Assembly: GCA_946902985.2 (NCBI GenBank)
Contig: OX336389.2
Span: 1,290,830,792 to 1,290,894,791 of the forward strand
Source of the DNA: Meconema thalassinum
Lineage: Eukaryota; Arthropoda; Insecta; Orthoptera; Tettigoniidae
Direction of reading: 5' to 3'
DNA: 64,000 bases
The translations under genes and the position numbers were made by a program. Shown here one piece after another: positions 30,997 through 42,490 of the stretch; the stretch's first letter is position 1; each line of letters begins with the position of its first letter. The notes under the pieces were generated by a model that searched no databases, was not told where the DNA came from, and saw only the letters and a list, made by a program, of their open reading frames with translations.

Positions 30997-31570
30997 ATAT
31001 TGAAATGAATCATGCCAAGAGTTAAGAGGATTGAGAAAGGTAATAGAGGCTTGGGTCGGTTGCCTTACTTACAGGGTGGAGGGCCTGAATCAACCCTTAT
31101 TTTAGGGGTTAAGGAGGCCGCTCCGACCCCAAGTCCCCTATCTCAAATTACTTCTATACCCGTCCCCTATACGACCTATCATTCTCTAAAGGTACATAAA
31201 AGACACCCTGTATAGTGTACGTACTTACAAGTGCTATACAATAGTAGTAAATAAAAGTCATTGTTTGCTGAACATCTCGATCAAAGTAAGCTCATCATCC
31301 CAATACTGTAATGTTCGCACTGTGCCTACACTAGCTTTGTGGAGGGAAGGACAATAGCACGCGTAGACAGAATCATTATTTTGCGAATCGCGGTGCGTTT
31401 CAGTCTCAAATTTCTTTTTTCCGAAAGCGATTCGGATAATCAGCGATTCGGATAGTCGGAGTTCGGATAATGGGAGTTCTACTGTACTTCTAATTGGGGC
31501 TAGGATTGAGAAGGGGGCGGCCGTGGCCTTAAGTTTGAAATCCTCCATACATTTGCCAGGAGTGGAAAGG

Positions 31571-32079
31571 GAGAATAGACAAGGGACCGTAGTTTCATGT
31601 AATATGAAGGCTGAAGACGCCTGTGTGTTAGGCAGTGATGTGTGGACGGAGGGGAGAGGCTGTTCACAAGAGGGCAAAGGCGAGCGTTTAATGATTAAAT
31701 TCATTCCACTGTGAGGGAAGAGCGCTGGGAGACTAAGTGGTTTACTTGTGTCATTATTTCCAATGAACTTACCTGGCGTTCTGCAATAGATCCAATTAAC
31801 ACTAAGTCTTAACCATTCCTTTCACTGCTGACGTATTAATACTGTGACGCGATGGAGACCCTTAAGGGAACAGGTGGTTGCGTCGTTATGTCGTGACGTT
31901 TTAAAACAGACGGGCGTATCCAGGGAGCCAGGGTTAGAAGGCATATGGGCTGGAGTGTTAATCAAGTTGTGATCCACTTTTGGTCAAATATTGTTCTCTT
32001 CCATCATCTACACTGTCTACAGTATTGCAGCATGTGAGGCCTAGGAAGTCTTAATCATTCTCTTATTTTAACCTTGCCA
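31571..32079. other. Unassigned spacer
   Basis: No gene recognised. The antisense 148-codon frame at 31258-31704 spans the pogo end and has no family signature. Confidence 0.3.
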
Positions 32080-33598
32080 CTATTTTTAGCCTATTTTCAT
32101 TTCTGAAAAAATGGGCTTATGAGATAACCTTTTGTCCGTGTGTGTGTGTGTGTGTCCCTAATAACTTCGAACGGCTGAAGCGATTTCAATGAAACTCGGT
32201 AAGGTCATAGTACTATTTTGGCCTACCCCGACCGTGCCCTTCAAACTTAAGGCTCACCAATCCAACATGGCGGCTGTGCGAAATATTTCACCAGCATTCT
32301 ATATCTCCGAAACAATTACTGGCATCACCCTGAAATTTTGCACAGTGATAAAAGGCACTACTAGACGTTCACCTATGCGACTTTCAAAAACCTGTTAACT
32401 ACAAAACGAACATGGGGGCCAAGCAAAGTTGAAACATTAAAATAGACTTTTATCGTGATTTAACAAATGTTTATGCACATTGCAATGCACTGGCATCTAA
32501 GTTAGTTCAATTGCTTACATAACATCAAGATGGCGGCTGTGCGAAATATTTCATCGGCATTTTATACCTCCGAAACTATTACTGATATCACCCTGAAATT
32601 TTGTACGGTAACAGAGAGCACTACTAGAATATCACATATGAGACTTTTAAAAACCTGTTAACTACAGAACGAACATGGCGGCCAAGCAAAGTTGAAACAT
32701 TAAAATAGACTCTTCACGCGATTTAACCATCCAAACGCAGTAAAACTTGGTACAGTAAATGATTATACACATTGTAATGCACTGGCACCTAATTTATTTC
32801 AATTCTTTATATAACCTCAACATGGCGTCTGTGCAAAATTTTAGAATTAAGTTTTTATTTCTTGTGTATTAATCATGCGATCGAAGCGAACGTTTGAATA
32901 ATGAGCCAGTGCGATAATCGTCATCTAATGGTACATAACTCTATGGCCTACATATATAAGAATCCAACATGACGACCATCCGAAATATTTAGACGTTTCT
33001 CAATATCTATTAATCTATGACAGCAATCAAACCGAAATTTGATATGTTGATAGAAGCGATGAACTTAAGTTCACATATGGGACTTTCAATAACCTCGTGA
33101 GTACAAATCCAACATGGCAGCGACGCAAAATATAAATATTTAAGTGGACGTTCCTCGTGATTTAAGCATTCGAGGCAGTGAAACTTGGCACGGTAAATGC
33201 TGATACAAATTTTTATGCACTGGCATCTAATTTATTTCAATTGTTTTCATAACCACAAGATGGCGGCTGAGCGAAATTTTAAAATCTTGTTTTTATTTCT
33301 TGTGTCCTAATCATGCGATTGAAGTTTTAAATAAAACACCTACACAATAATCTTCATGTAATAGTACATAACTCTTAAGACCTATATATAAAAATCCAAC
33401 ATGTGTCCATCCGAAATATTTAGACGGTTCTCAATATTTACGAATCTCATATAGCAATCAAACTGAAAATGTATATGTTGATAGGGGCTATTAATATTAG
33501 TCGGATATATGACAATAGTCTATTTAGTTCTTCACGGAACTAGTTGGTTTTGCAAATAAGTTTTAAAAAGTTAAAAAAAAACGGGTACTTCAGCTAGT
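32080..33598 (+). repeat. Repeat N copy 1
   Basis: Starts with hairpin 'agcctattttcatttctgaa' and 'atgggcttatgagat', then (GT)n at 32136-32156. Tandem-like units of about 215-430 bp follow, each containing 'aatccaacatggcggc' or 'caagatggcggctg', 'gcgaaat.tt' and 'tttaaccat'. It ends near 'cttcagctagtaaat'. Other copies: 36600-37560 (-), 40046-40930 (+) and 42030-44412 (-). No coding frame. Confidence 0.75.
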
Positions 33599-33599
33599 A

Positions 33600-35008
33600 A
33601 ATGATCAGCAGTAATTAAAGGTCCTTGGAATACTATCTTCCCACCATGTATTTATTGAACGGTGTTAGGGAGAGAATCTTCCCACCCCCTCCATTTCAAG
33701 CAGTTCCACATGCATCCACAAGCTAGATGCAGAGAAATATTGAAAACGCATGAATTTGAAGTATACTGTCATCAGAAACCAAAGGTGGGAAGCATATATC
33801 CCAGTGGTCTCCACAGTGCACGTGCTCGCCAGTTCGGTTGTGTTGAGTGAAAGAAATGCATTGTTTTACAGAAGATGTTTTTTTAATTGAAGATAAGAGA
33901 TTTGTAAACGTTGGTATATAACTGAAATACTATGTTAATAATGGTTTTGGTCACATGAGTAAATATATTTCAGCAAGAATGGAAATAATTATCCTGCTCA
34001 GGGTGTTTGCCATAGAATAGAAAATTTTTAAAATTAATTTTCTGTGTATTTAGTAAATACTATTTTGAAATTATTGAATTATATTCGAATATACTAACTT
34101 TTAACATTCCAAAATAACTTTTATATTTTTTGTGCAGTTTTCGGCAAAGATGACCTTGTGTTGCGTGGGAGTTACGTTTTTTTTATTACAGAGCGTGATG
34201 GGTGTTTTATAGATTATATCCTGTTAAATAAACCTCATTATTGATTGATAAACACAGTATCATCATAATTTGGAGGTGGGAGGTTATTACCCCATTGCTC
34301 ATTTAAGAAAATATACCGTCGGGTGTGGGCAGTGGGATAATAATTTCCCACCCCATATTTCATAAAATAGAATCCACACCCATAAAATTGTTGCATATTC
34401 CGACTCATCTATCACCCCCAATTACAAATGTGCAAGAAAAAAAATTATACCCCCAGTCTTTTGCCCTATAAAGGGTTAAAGTGCAAAACAAACATTTTTG
34501 CCAACTGTAATTATAAAATACCGAATCCATAGAAAAATTATTCAGTCTAACACTGCAGACTAAAACTTTCTATCCGAGCGCTCTGCTTGGAATTGGCAAG
34601 TATTACCTGAAACAATACGAATTACGACCATTGCGTTCAAATTATCAACTCAATAACGAATAATTTTGCCAGTGAGCGTGAAGCGGTTATTTAATACTTC
34701 GCAGTGAAATCCAATTACCTGTTGCCACGAAGCAGCCTGCGGCAGAACCATCACTGCACTCATTATGTAATTTGTTTCAAAGCGAATGGCTACGGAATGT
34801 GAAAAATTAAATCATTCGTTCAGCTGAATGTATGAAAGGACGTCAGACAGATAGTGAGGGCCAGACTTCGTAAATACAATAACATGTCAGTCAGCACAAG
34901 GATGGATTAAATAACGTTCTCATCAGCGGTTGCTCTCATATTAGTTGAGCGTGATTTTTTTAATGGCAAATAAATCATTCTTCCCTGGTTTGAATATAGG
35001 TTGTTAAT
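33600..35008. other. Unassigned AT-rich spacer
   Basis: Recurring 'gggaggttattaccccat' / 'gggataataatttcccaccc' phrases suggest an old repeat but I cannot delimit it. No gene was recognised. Confidence 0.35.
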
Positions 35009-35755
35009 ACATTTTATTTTCGACGATGTCGAAATGTAAATATTATATATCAGAAAACTGTATCATAATGATTGTCATTAAAGTACTAGTTTTCATTATG
35101 ATACAGTTTCTCCAACCAATCAGAGCTCAAGATGTATGATGTGTGACCAATTTGATAGCTTCGCACTTGAACACAGAATCCAACATGTCGGACATGAATT
35201 ACATGATTTGCAAGTCGACAATGTAAAAGATATCCGATCAACCATTGTAGTTTTAATGGCAAACACAAAGACAAAATCAGCACGAACCTTTAAGGTAATA
35301 AGAAAATACTATGACATATGCAAGAAATTTATGAATCTACGTCCAGAAGATTGTATCACAGCATCCTTCTATATAAATTGCCGACATGGAAAGTGCACCG
35401 TCCCATATGTTCGCGTAAATAAACTGGCGAATATGAGAAAAGAAATAGCACTGTACCTTAATATCCCCAACCCCAATTTCTACACAGGGCATTCTTTCAT
35501 ACAACTTCGGTGACAGTTTGAGATAATGCTGGTGCTGATCGGCAGGCTGTAAACATATGGCATTGCCCAGCAGACACAGCGCATGCGTGGGTCAGAGAAC
35601 TTGTAAAGCACAGAGAGCAAACTCGGCGCTTGCACTCCGATCACTAAATTCAAGTGACTGTATCTCGACAGATGTTTATGAATATTTATGTACTAACATA
35701 AAATTAATTAAAATAAAGTTATAATTATGGTCGAACATAGACAGTCGTATGCAAC
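35009..35755 (+). mobile_element. Crypton-like (tyrosine recombinase) element
   Basis: Homology with 52886-53272 (reverse) defines the borders: it starts 'acattttattttcgacgatg' and ends 'acagtcgtatgcaac'. Both ends carry a subterminal TCGA(C/A)-centred motif. A hairpin (35058-35105, 'tgtatcataatg' against 'cattatgatacag') follows the left end. It encodes a recombinase remnant at 35136-35513. Confidence 0.6.
35136..35513 (+). pseudogene. Tyrosine recombinase fragment, Crypton/KIAA1958-like
   Basis: 125 codons. From residue ~43 the order N-T-K-T-K...T-F-x-V, Y-Y-D-I-C-x-K-F, L-R-P, F-Y-I-N-C-R-x-G-K-C-T, V-N-K-L-A-N-M-R-K-E-I-A-x-Y-L-N-I-P-N-P and Y-T-G-H-S-F matches the catalytic-domain layout of KIAA1958/Crypton-type recombinases. 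Those proteins continue G-H-x-F-R-R and end with a catalytic Tyr. Here the frame breaks right after G-H-S-F; related residues (N-A-G-A-D-R-Q-A-V) continue in another frame, and no catalytic Tyr is seen. Known family role: site-specific strand exchange. The first ~40 residues are not conserved. Confidence 0.65.
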
Positions 35756-36599
35756 CAAGGCCGCACTAGATAGACAGGCCACAAGGCTCCGGCCGTGACG
35801 TCACAAAAGTGGCCCACGTTCAGCATGGCAGTGTACGGCCCGCTCTCACTGTCACCATGGTATTGTTCATTTATTGAACCTTATCAATGTATTTGAACAA
35901 GCCTTCAATTGGAATTGTATCTAGGCTTGTGTACTACATGAGTTTTATGCGGGGGGAAAAGTGGCAGGCCAGTTTATGTATTAATATTACCCCAATTTAC
36001 ATTTCCTTACGTAAATTTAAGCTGACAACTGTCATTTGTAACGGAACACAGTTTCATGTTTCATTCTTCTAGGCAAATAAATGATAGCAATTCACAATAA
36101 TAGGGTGGAACCTTTCTTAAAAATTAGGCTTCTGCTTAACACTTGTCTAACAATTCCTAAGGTTTCAATTTATCAATTCTTCTTCTCTTTGGCGATTTAT
36201 GGGTGTCCTTACTTGAGGATTTCTTCTTCTTAGCCATGAGTTTGTCTTCGATATCTTTTCTATAGTTCTTCATTAATATATTAAAAAAGAAGACTATACA
36301 TTTGTCAACAACATTTTTAAAACTACTTCCACAATCACTGCATGTTTTAAACACCGCGTTTTCATTCTCCAGAACATTGTTGACAAGCGAAATCATAATG
36401 TTTCTTTGAGAGTCGGATTGTAAAAACATCGATTCATACTTATCACTTAGAGTATATTAAATAATTTAAATTGTGTGATCAAAATGTTAACAATAAAATC
36501 TGATGGATACTTCAAAGCTCACCTGTCAATCACATTGAAATAATAATTTTCTTCTGGCTTTAACACATCATACGTTACATTATGATTATTGTGTAGGTG
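35756..36599. other. Mostly unassigned spacer
   Basis: It contains one open frame at 36157-36429 (listed). There is no other repeat partner. Confidence 0.3.
36157..36429 (-). CDS. Hypothetical 90-residue ORF with basic C-terminus
   Basis: I do not recognise it. Visible: two cysteines spaced C-x-x-C (T-C-S-D-C-G), a hydrophobic patch (C-I-V-F-F-F-N-I-L), and a lysine/serine-rich tail K-K-K-K-S-S-S-K...K-R-R-R that looks like a nuclear localisation signal. This could be the last exon of a transposase or of a host gene, or chance. It lies between the Crypton-like element and repeat N copy 2. Confidence 0.25.
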   Translation of the reverse strand: MFLQSDSQRNIMISLVNNVLENENAVFKTCSDCGSSFKNVVDKCIVFFFNILMKNYRKDIEDKLMAKKKKSSSKDTHKSPKRRRIDKLKP

Positions 36600-37560
36600 A
36601 TTTACTCAAACTTCATTCGCATGATTAGGTCACAAGAAATTAAAACGAGATTTTATAATTTCGCTCAGCCGCCATCTTGTGGTTATGAAAATAATTTAAG
36701 TTAATTAGATGCCAGTGGATTAAAATGTATATATGCATATACTGTACCACGTTTCACTGCGCTCGGATGGTTAAATCGCGAGAAACGTCCATTTTAATAT
36801 TTGAATTTCACGTCGCCGCCCTGTTTGATTTGGGCTCACCGTGTTATTGAACGTCCTATAGGTGAACGTATGTTTATAGCCTCTATACACAGACAAAATT
36901 CCAGTCTGATTGCTGCCATAGATTAATAGATATTGAAAACCGTCTAAATATTTCGGATAGTCGCCATGTTGGATTTTAATATACGTAGGCCATAGAGTTA
37001 TGTACTATTAGATGAGGAATGTTGTGTAGGTTTATTATTCAAACATTGATTTCGATCGCATGATTTGAACACAAGAAATAAAAATTTAGTTTTGAAATTT
37101 CGCACAGCCGTCTACATGAGGTTATGTAAACAATTGCACTAAATTAGATGTCAGTGCATTGCAATTCATAAACCGTAGTCAATTGCTGTACCATGTTTCA
37201 CTGCGTTTGGATGGTTAAATCGCAAGAAAATTCTATTTAAAAGTTTCAAATTTGCTTGGCCGCCATGTTCGTCTTGTAGTTAGCAGGTTTTTGAAAGTCT
37301 CATATGTGAACTTCTAATAGTGCCCTTTATCACCGTACACAATTTCAGGGTGATATCGGTAATAGTTTCAGAGATATGGAATGCTGGCGAAATATTTCGC
37401 ACAGCCGCCATGTTGGATTGGTGAGATGTTATAAAATTTAAAGGGGACGGTCGGGGTCTGCCAAAATAGTACTATGACGTTACCCTACACAATGTCCAGC
37501 TATGCCAAGTTTAAGGCAGCAATTTCCTCATATCCGACTATGATATTTCCTTTTCATGAA
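36600..37560 (-). repeat. Repeat N copy 2
   Basis: Inverse of copy 1 units: 'cagccgccatcttgtggtta', 'tcgccatgttggatt' and 'ttggccgccatgttcg' recur at ~200-430-bp spacing. The hairpin end is degraded at ~37545-37560. Confidence 0.7.
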
Positions 37561-38394
37561 AAAGGAGAAATTAAACTATAATCACTAATTTTCTCAATTT
37601 TAACAGCCTTTGACTCGACATTCAATCAGTTTGGTCCGTTCAGAAAACATGCACAGAACTTCTAATCCCTAAACCATGCTCTTTAGACTCAACGTGTAAA
37701 CTGGTTTTTATCTGACGACTTTTAAGTAAGAGGTACCGGTAGTTCTTCATATTTGATTTGCCTGCGTTTCACTCTATTCAGGGAGAAGTACGCAAGCGCC
37801 ACATGTTACGTTATTTTGCTTTTTATTTTAGAAAGTTTATCTGTGAGTTTTTAGTGTTGAATATAATATTTTTTGATGCTTCTATAATAATTTTACCTCA
37901 GACATATTTTTTCCGAGATCTGTAAATTGTTGAACGAAATCATATTATGGACATGTTTCACTCTACTTTTATTTATATTTTCTAAATATAATTTAAGGGT
38001 TGACACATTTTCATAGCTTCAAAGACAGAGAGTTTATCCATACCATCTGCATGGTATATTAGGCAATGAATGGAGGGGAAGTACTCTTACAGATAGGAAG
38101 TTAAATGAAATCCCATAAGCTAGCGTAGCCACTGTTACACTCAGCCTCTTCTCATTCTGTTTCGTATAGCTGGAGTGCTATGATGCAAATATGTCGTAAA
38201 CGGTTGATTCTATGGCCTTAAAACATGATTTTCGGACCTGCCAAGTTTTGTTTCTCAAATCAAGAGGCTCAAAATGAACTTTGGCTCGTCCTTCTACTAT
38301 AACTTTGATATTTCACCTTGCATGAAGCTTATTTGAGGCGGGGGGAGGGGGGGACGACGACGTTTAGCGCATAACTCTCTTTTTATGAAAAGGG
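37561..38394. other. Unassigned spacer
   Basis: No gene or defined repeat. A G-rich run lies at 38338-38354. Confidence 0.3.
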
Positions 38395-38572
38395 AACTTT
38401 GTAGTTTTACGTGACCGTTAATTTCGCGATCATGAGCCACGGGATCTCCATTTTTACGTGGAATCCGAACTACAGGACGTGATATTTCACTTCGAAAATC
38501 TCACATGCATTTGACCAGGAATCGAACCCTTGGTTAAAGGCCAGCCGCTTGACCACTGCACCATCACGTCTC
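38395..38572 (-). mobile_element. SINE-I copy 2
   Basis: Inverse of 29597-29790: 'cacgggatctccatttttac' and 'gtggaatccgaactac' in the body, and the head with inverse B box 'ggaatcgaacccttggtt'. Confidence 0.75.
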
Positions 38573-38619
38573 CCTCTACCTTCTTTTATGAGGGATGCAG
38601 TGAAATATTTCTCATCCAA

Positions 38620-38698
38620 TATAATTGGGTAACAATTCATGCTGAACGACTGAATGTTATCGTCAATTGTTGATAAGGCAACACTGTTTTGTCTACTT
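38620..38698. mobile_element. Penelope-like right arm fragment
   Basis: 'gctgaacgactgaatg' followed by 'gataaggcaacactg' corresponds to the right long arm of the other copies. No left arm was found. Confidence 0.5.
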
Positions 38699-38711
38699 AC
38701 TTGGAGTCGTC

Positions 38712-39039
38712 TAGCCTCCGTGGCTTAGGCGGCAGCACGCCTGCCTCTCACCGCTGGGTCCATGGTTCAAATCCCGGTCACTCCATGTGAGATCTGTGCT
38801 GGACAAAGTGGAGGCAGACAGGCTTTTCTCCGGGTACTCCGGTTTTCCCTGTCCAACATTTCATTCCAGCAACACTCTCCACTCTCATTTCATTCATCTG
38901 TCATTCATTTAATCATTGCCCCAGGAGAGTGCGACAGGCTTCGGCAGCCGGCACAGTTCATATCCTCGCCGCTAGATGGGGGCTTCATTCATTCCATTCC
39001 TGACCCGGTCGGTCGACTGGAAGCAGGCTGTGGATTTTC
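38712..39039 (+). mobile_element. SINE-A copy 4
   Basis: Plus-strand copy, 328 bp, B box 'ggttcaaatcccggtcactc'. Flanked by the exact 13-bp duplication acttggagtcgtc (38699-38711 and 39040-39052). Confidence 0.92.
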
Positions 39040-39263
39040 ACTTGGAGTCGTCCGCTTGAATGTCGAGAGAGGTTTCTCAAATTCTCCCTTTCCCACGGTT
39101 AATTAAATGGAACACTTTGATGTTCTCGATTATTACTCTCCGTCAAGGAAACTTATTCCGAACTGAGGACTGCAATGGGACACACTCTCCACAGAGGACA
39201 ATCAAGGGCAACTTTAACCATTCCAAAAGTGATTTTTCACTTTTATTTCGTCCACTTCTTAGT

Positions 39264-39422
39264 ACGGGTAGACCAAGGTTAGAATATGTTAAACAGATCG
39301 CCTTGGATGTAGAGTGTGTTAGCTATGTAGAGATGAAACGATTAGCTCATGACAGGGAGGCATGGCGATCTGCATCAAACAAGTCAAAAGACTGAAGACT
39401 CAAACAACAACAACAACAACAA
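39264..39422 (+). mobile_element. Severely 5'-truncated LINE 3' end
   Basis: 159 bp between exact duplications cacttcttagt (39253-39263 and 39423-39433). It codes for the last ~42 residues typical of many LINE ORF2 C-termini (G-R-P-R-L-E-Y, S-Y-V-E-M-K-R-L-A-H-D-R-E-A-W-R), then a stop and a (CAA)n tail. Truncation plus tail plus duplication is diagnostic of target-primed reverse transcription. Confidence 0.8.
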
Positions 39423-39433
39423 CACTTCTTAGT

Positions 39434-40045
39434 GTAGCTAATCCTTCAGTACCATCATCACACAATTTCATAGGTTTTGAACTGCAATTGGCTTCTGCCC
39501 AGCTGTTATGAATAGTTTTACTAAGTTGTTCGATGTATATTAATCTGAAACCACTATTATACGTTCCTTCGGAGCTACTGTTAGGTAAAACACCCTCACT
39601 GATATTTTTTGTTCACAATTTCCGGGACAATTCTACTTGCATGTTAAATCCCGTAGCTTTTCACTCTTTAAAACCCTCTACCACTTATTCTCCCCATATT
39701 TACATTAACAATCAGTATAGAATGAAATTCAAGAACTGTAAAAAGAGAAATGCGATAGAAACGCTTGTCTCAGGCAACACTCCATTTATTTGTCTCGTGG
39801 AATCCATGAATTTTCAACAACAAAGAACCGCAAAAGCCACCATCCTGTCCGCGACCTTCAAAATAATAACAAACATTTCTTCAAAATGACGGTCAGAGTG
39901 GCAAGATACAGTATATACGGATTCCTGTTCAACTGTACAGGTGACAGCGAAATAGGGGGCGTGGCGCTATAACGCTTCAAATTTTTTAAGACTTGAGAAT
40001 TAAAATACACCAATGAAATTTTAGGATCATAATATAAATCTACGT
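39434..40045. other. Unassigned spacer
   Basis: A 118-codon open frame at 39533-39889 has no recognised family signature. Confidence 0.3.
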
Positions 40046-40162
40046 ACATTTTTAGCCAATTTTTGTTTATGAAAAAAAAAATAGGCTTATGAGATCACAT
40101 TTTGTCAATGTGTGTGTGTGCGTGTGTGCGTGTGCGTGTGCGCGTGTGCGCGTGTGTGTGTG

Positions 40163-40193
<31 letters not shown>

Positions 40194-40930
40194 CTAATAC
40201 AATCGGAATGGCTGGAGCGATTTCAATACTACTCGGTAAGATCATAGTACAATTTCGACCGACCCTGACCGTGCCCTTCAAATTATTTTATGTCTCACCA
40301 ATCCAACATTACGGCTGTTCGAAATATTTCACTGGCATTCTATATATCCGAAACTATTACTGATATCACTCTTAAATTTTGTAAGGTGATAAAGTGTACT
40401 ACTAGAAGTTTACCTATGCAACTTTCAAAAACCTGTAAAGTACAAAAAGCGAATATGGTGGCCAAGCGAAGTAAAAACATTTAAATAGACTTTTCTCGCG
40501 ATTAAACCATTCGAATGCAGTGAAACATGGCACAGCAAATGTTTATACACATTGTAATGCACTGACATCTAATTTAGTTCAATTGTTTACATAGCCTCAA
40601 GATAGTGGCTGTGCGAAATTTTAAAAATCAATTTTCATTTCTTGTGTCCTAATCATACGATCGAAGTCAACGTTTGAATAATTGACCACGCAATAATCAA
40701 CATCTAATAGTACATAACTCTATGGCCTACATATATAACAATTCAACATGGCGAACATCCGAAATATTTAGACGGTTCTCAATATCTACGAATCTATTGC
40801 AATCAAACTGAAATTTTGTATGTTAATCGAAGCAATTAACATAAGTGGGATATATGAAAGTAGGCTGTTTCGTTCTTCGCGGAACTACGTGTTTATAGTG
40901 CCGGTATGATAAATAAAAAAATACAACTTA
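40046..40930 (+). repeat. Repeat N copy 3 with (GT)n
   Basis: Hairpin start ('agccaatttttgtttatgaa', 'aggcttatgagatcaca'), then ~85 bp of (GT)n/(GC) at 40108-40194, then the same units as copy 1 ending with 'gttcttcgcggaactac'. The poly-Cys/Val open frame over the GT run is an artefact. Confidence 0.8.
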
Positions 40931-41900
40931 TTTAAAAATTTCACCTACATCCTCCCATCCGACTCGGCCGCAAAGACAACATACATAAAACGCGCTTGAC
41001 ATTTACTTCTTGTAGTTGTTCCACGTTGGACGTTAATATCCGTGTCAAAGTTTTCAATCATGGTTTATGGTGTTTTAGCGGTTTCAACCTTCTACCGTTG
41101 CAAATCACGTGGCATAACCTATTAATTCGATCGTATTACGTGTGTGTGTGTCCTTGAAGGAACTATAAATCACATGTTTGTAGAATGGTCCACAGTATTT
41201 AGCGGGGAATTATGCATAGTCGTTTCTCCTTTGCTAGATCCATGGTTCAATTTGCATTGCTAATACACATGCAGGGCGCAGAGCGATATTGACCAACGGG
41301 AGAAATGTGATGGTAGTTGGATATCAAAAAACAAAATAATAAGAGACTGGTGAACCACTCTGTAAATAGAGATGACAAAAATTCAAAGAATAACTAGTGT
41401 CGACCAAAATATTATGTGCACTTGTGTTTAAAGGTTGTTTGTGAAGTAACTAATAGACCTACATAAAATACAATAACATCATTTTCGTCGTTCTATTTTA
41501 CGTTAGTTCATGTAGGTTTGGATTTTTTAATTTATATTTTAATATTTTTATCGCAGTTGGAACACAAAAAGTGCCCGTTTTTAAGCGTGTTTCAACCATG
41601 CGTCACATTTAAGAATTATTATCTCACAAACCCGTCATCAGATCGAATCCAAATTTTAACATAATATAGCCTACATTGGAATGTTGTATAACTGGTTTAT
41701 TAATTTCAACATTTTGTGTGTCCAAGAAACAAAGTTTCTATCATTTTTGCAAGGTAACTTTTTCTTGGCTTGGTGTCGTTGGAAAATGTAGTTCTTGGTC
41801 GCGTTGTAATCCTTATACATCAAAAAGGTATGCTGTATGACTCTGAAATACGTAAATTAATTCACTTATTTTATATCGGTTTGTATTGGTACGGGGAAAT
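40931..41900. other. Unassigned AT-rich spacer
   Basis: No gene or defined repeat was found. Confidence 0.3.
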
Positions 41901-41933
41901 AAGACATGGTTTACCAGCTAGCCGCTCCGGGGA

Positions 41934-42029
41934 ATGCTGTACAGTGTTGCTGAGATGAGCCCATCACTTCCGAGCGAGGCGCGCCGTGACGCGTTTTGGG
42001 CTCCATCTTGGCAACGCTGTACAGCATTT
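41934..42029. repeat. Short inverted repeat (atgctgtacag)
   Basis: 'atgctgtacagtgttgc' at 41934-41950 is inverted at 42013-42029 with one mismatch. The spacer is GC-rich relative to its surroundings. Possibly a small MITE. Confidence 0.4.
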
Positions 42030-42490
42030 TTACGTTCTCATAAAATTCCATTAGAATAGACGTCAGTATATCAAGGCCTGTATGAAGATATACTGTACCA
42101 AGTTTCACAGCGCTCGGATGAAAAGTCGCGAGACAAATCCATTTAAATATTTAAATTTCGCGTCGCCGCGATGTTTGTTTTATGCTCGCCAGGTTATTCA
42201 ATGATCTATAGATGAACTTATGCTAATGGTCTCTATCAACATACAAAATTTCAGTTTCATTGCTGTAATTGATTCGTAGATATTGAGAACCGTCTAAATA
42301 TTTCGGATGGTCGCCATGTTGGATTGCTATATGTGTAGGCTATAGAGTTATGTACCGTTAGATGAAGATTATTGCGTAGATTCATTATCAAGCGTTCACG
42401 TCAATCGCATGATTACGACACAAGAAATGAAAAATTAATTTTAATTTTTCGCACAGCCGTCATCTTGAGGTTATGTAAACAATTGAACTA

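Larger units (their letters stand above)
30335..31210. mobile_element. Foldback element with tRNA-like sequences in both arms
   Basis: TA-flanked ends CAGAGTGTCTTTTAAGTACC and the inverse of CAGGGTGTCTTTTATGTACC. The arms are ~285 bp (30335-30620 against 30925-31210) around a ~300-bp AT-rich centre. The inner end of each arm is a tRNA-like block pointing to the centre. Confidence 0.85.
30150..31484. mobile_element. pogo/Tigger-like element, host of a foldback
   Basis: TA-flanked. The left end CAGTAGGGCTCCAATTATCT and the inverse of the right end CAGTAGAACTCCCATTATCC share the classic Tigger terminus. Subterminal 'ttcggataat' repeats occur at both ends. No transposase frame is left. The foldback 30335-31210 occupies most of it. 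Confidence 0.75.
30090..31570 (-). mobile_element. SINE-C copy split by a pogo-like element
   Basis: 30090-30149 ('ctgataacctactagtgtgt') joins to 31485-31570 ('cttctaattggggctaggat', 'ggcggccgtggccttaag') when the 1.3-kb pogo-like insertion is removed. The head end is lost. Confidence 0.65.

Noticed and set aside
40112..40363. Valine/cysteine-rich frame
   Set aside because: It is a translation of the (GT)n microsatellite in repeat N.
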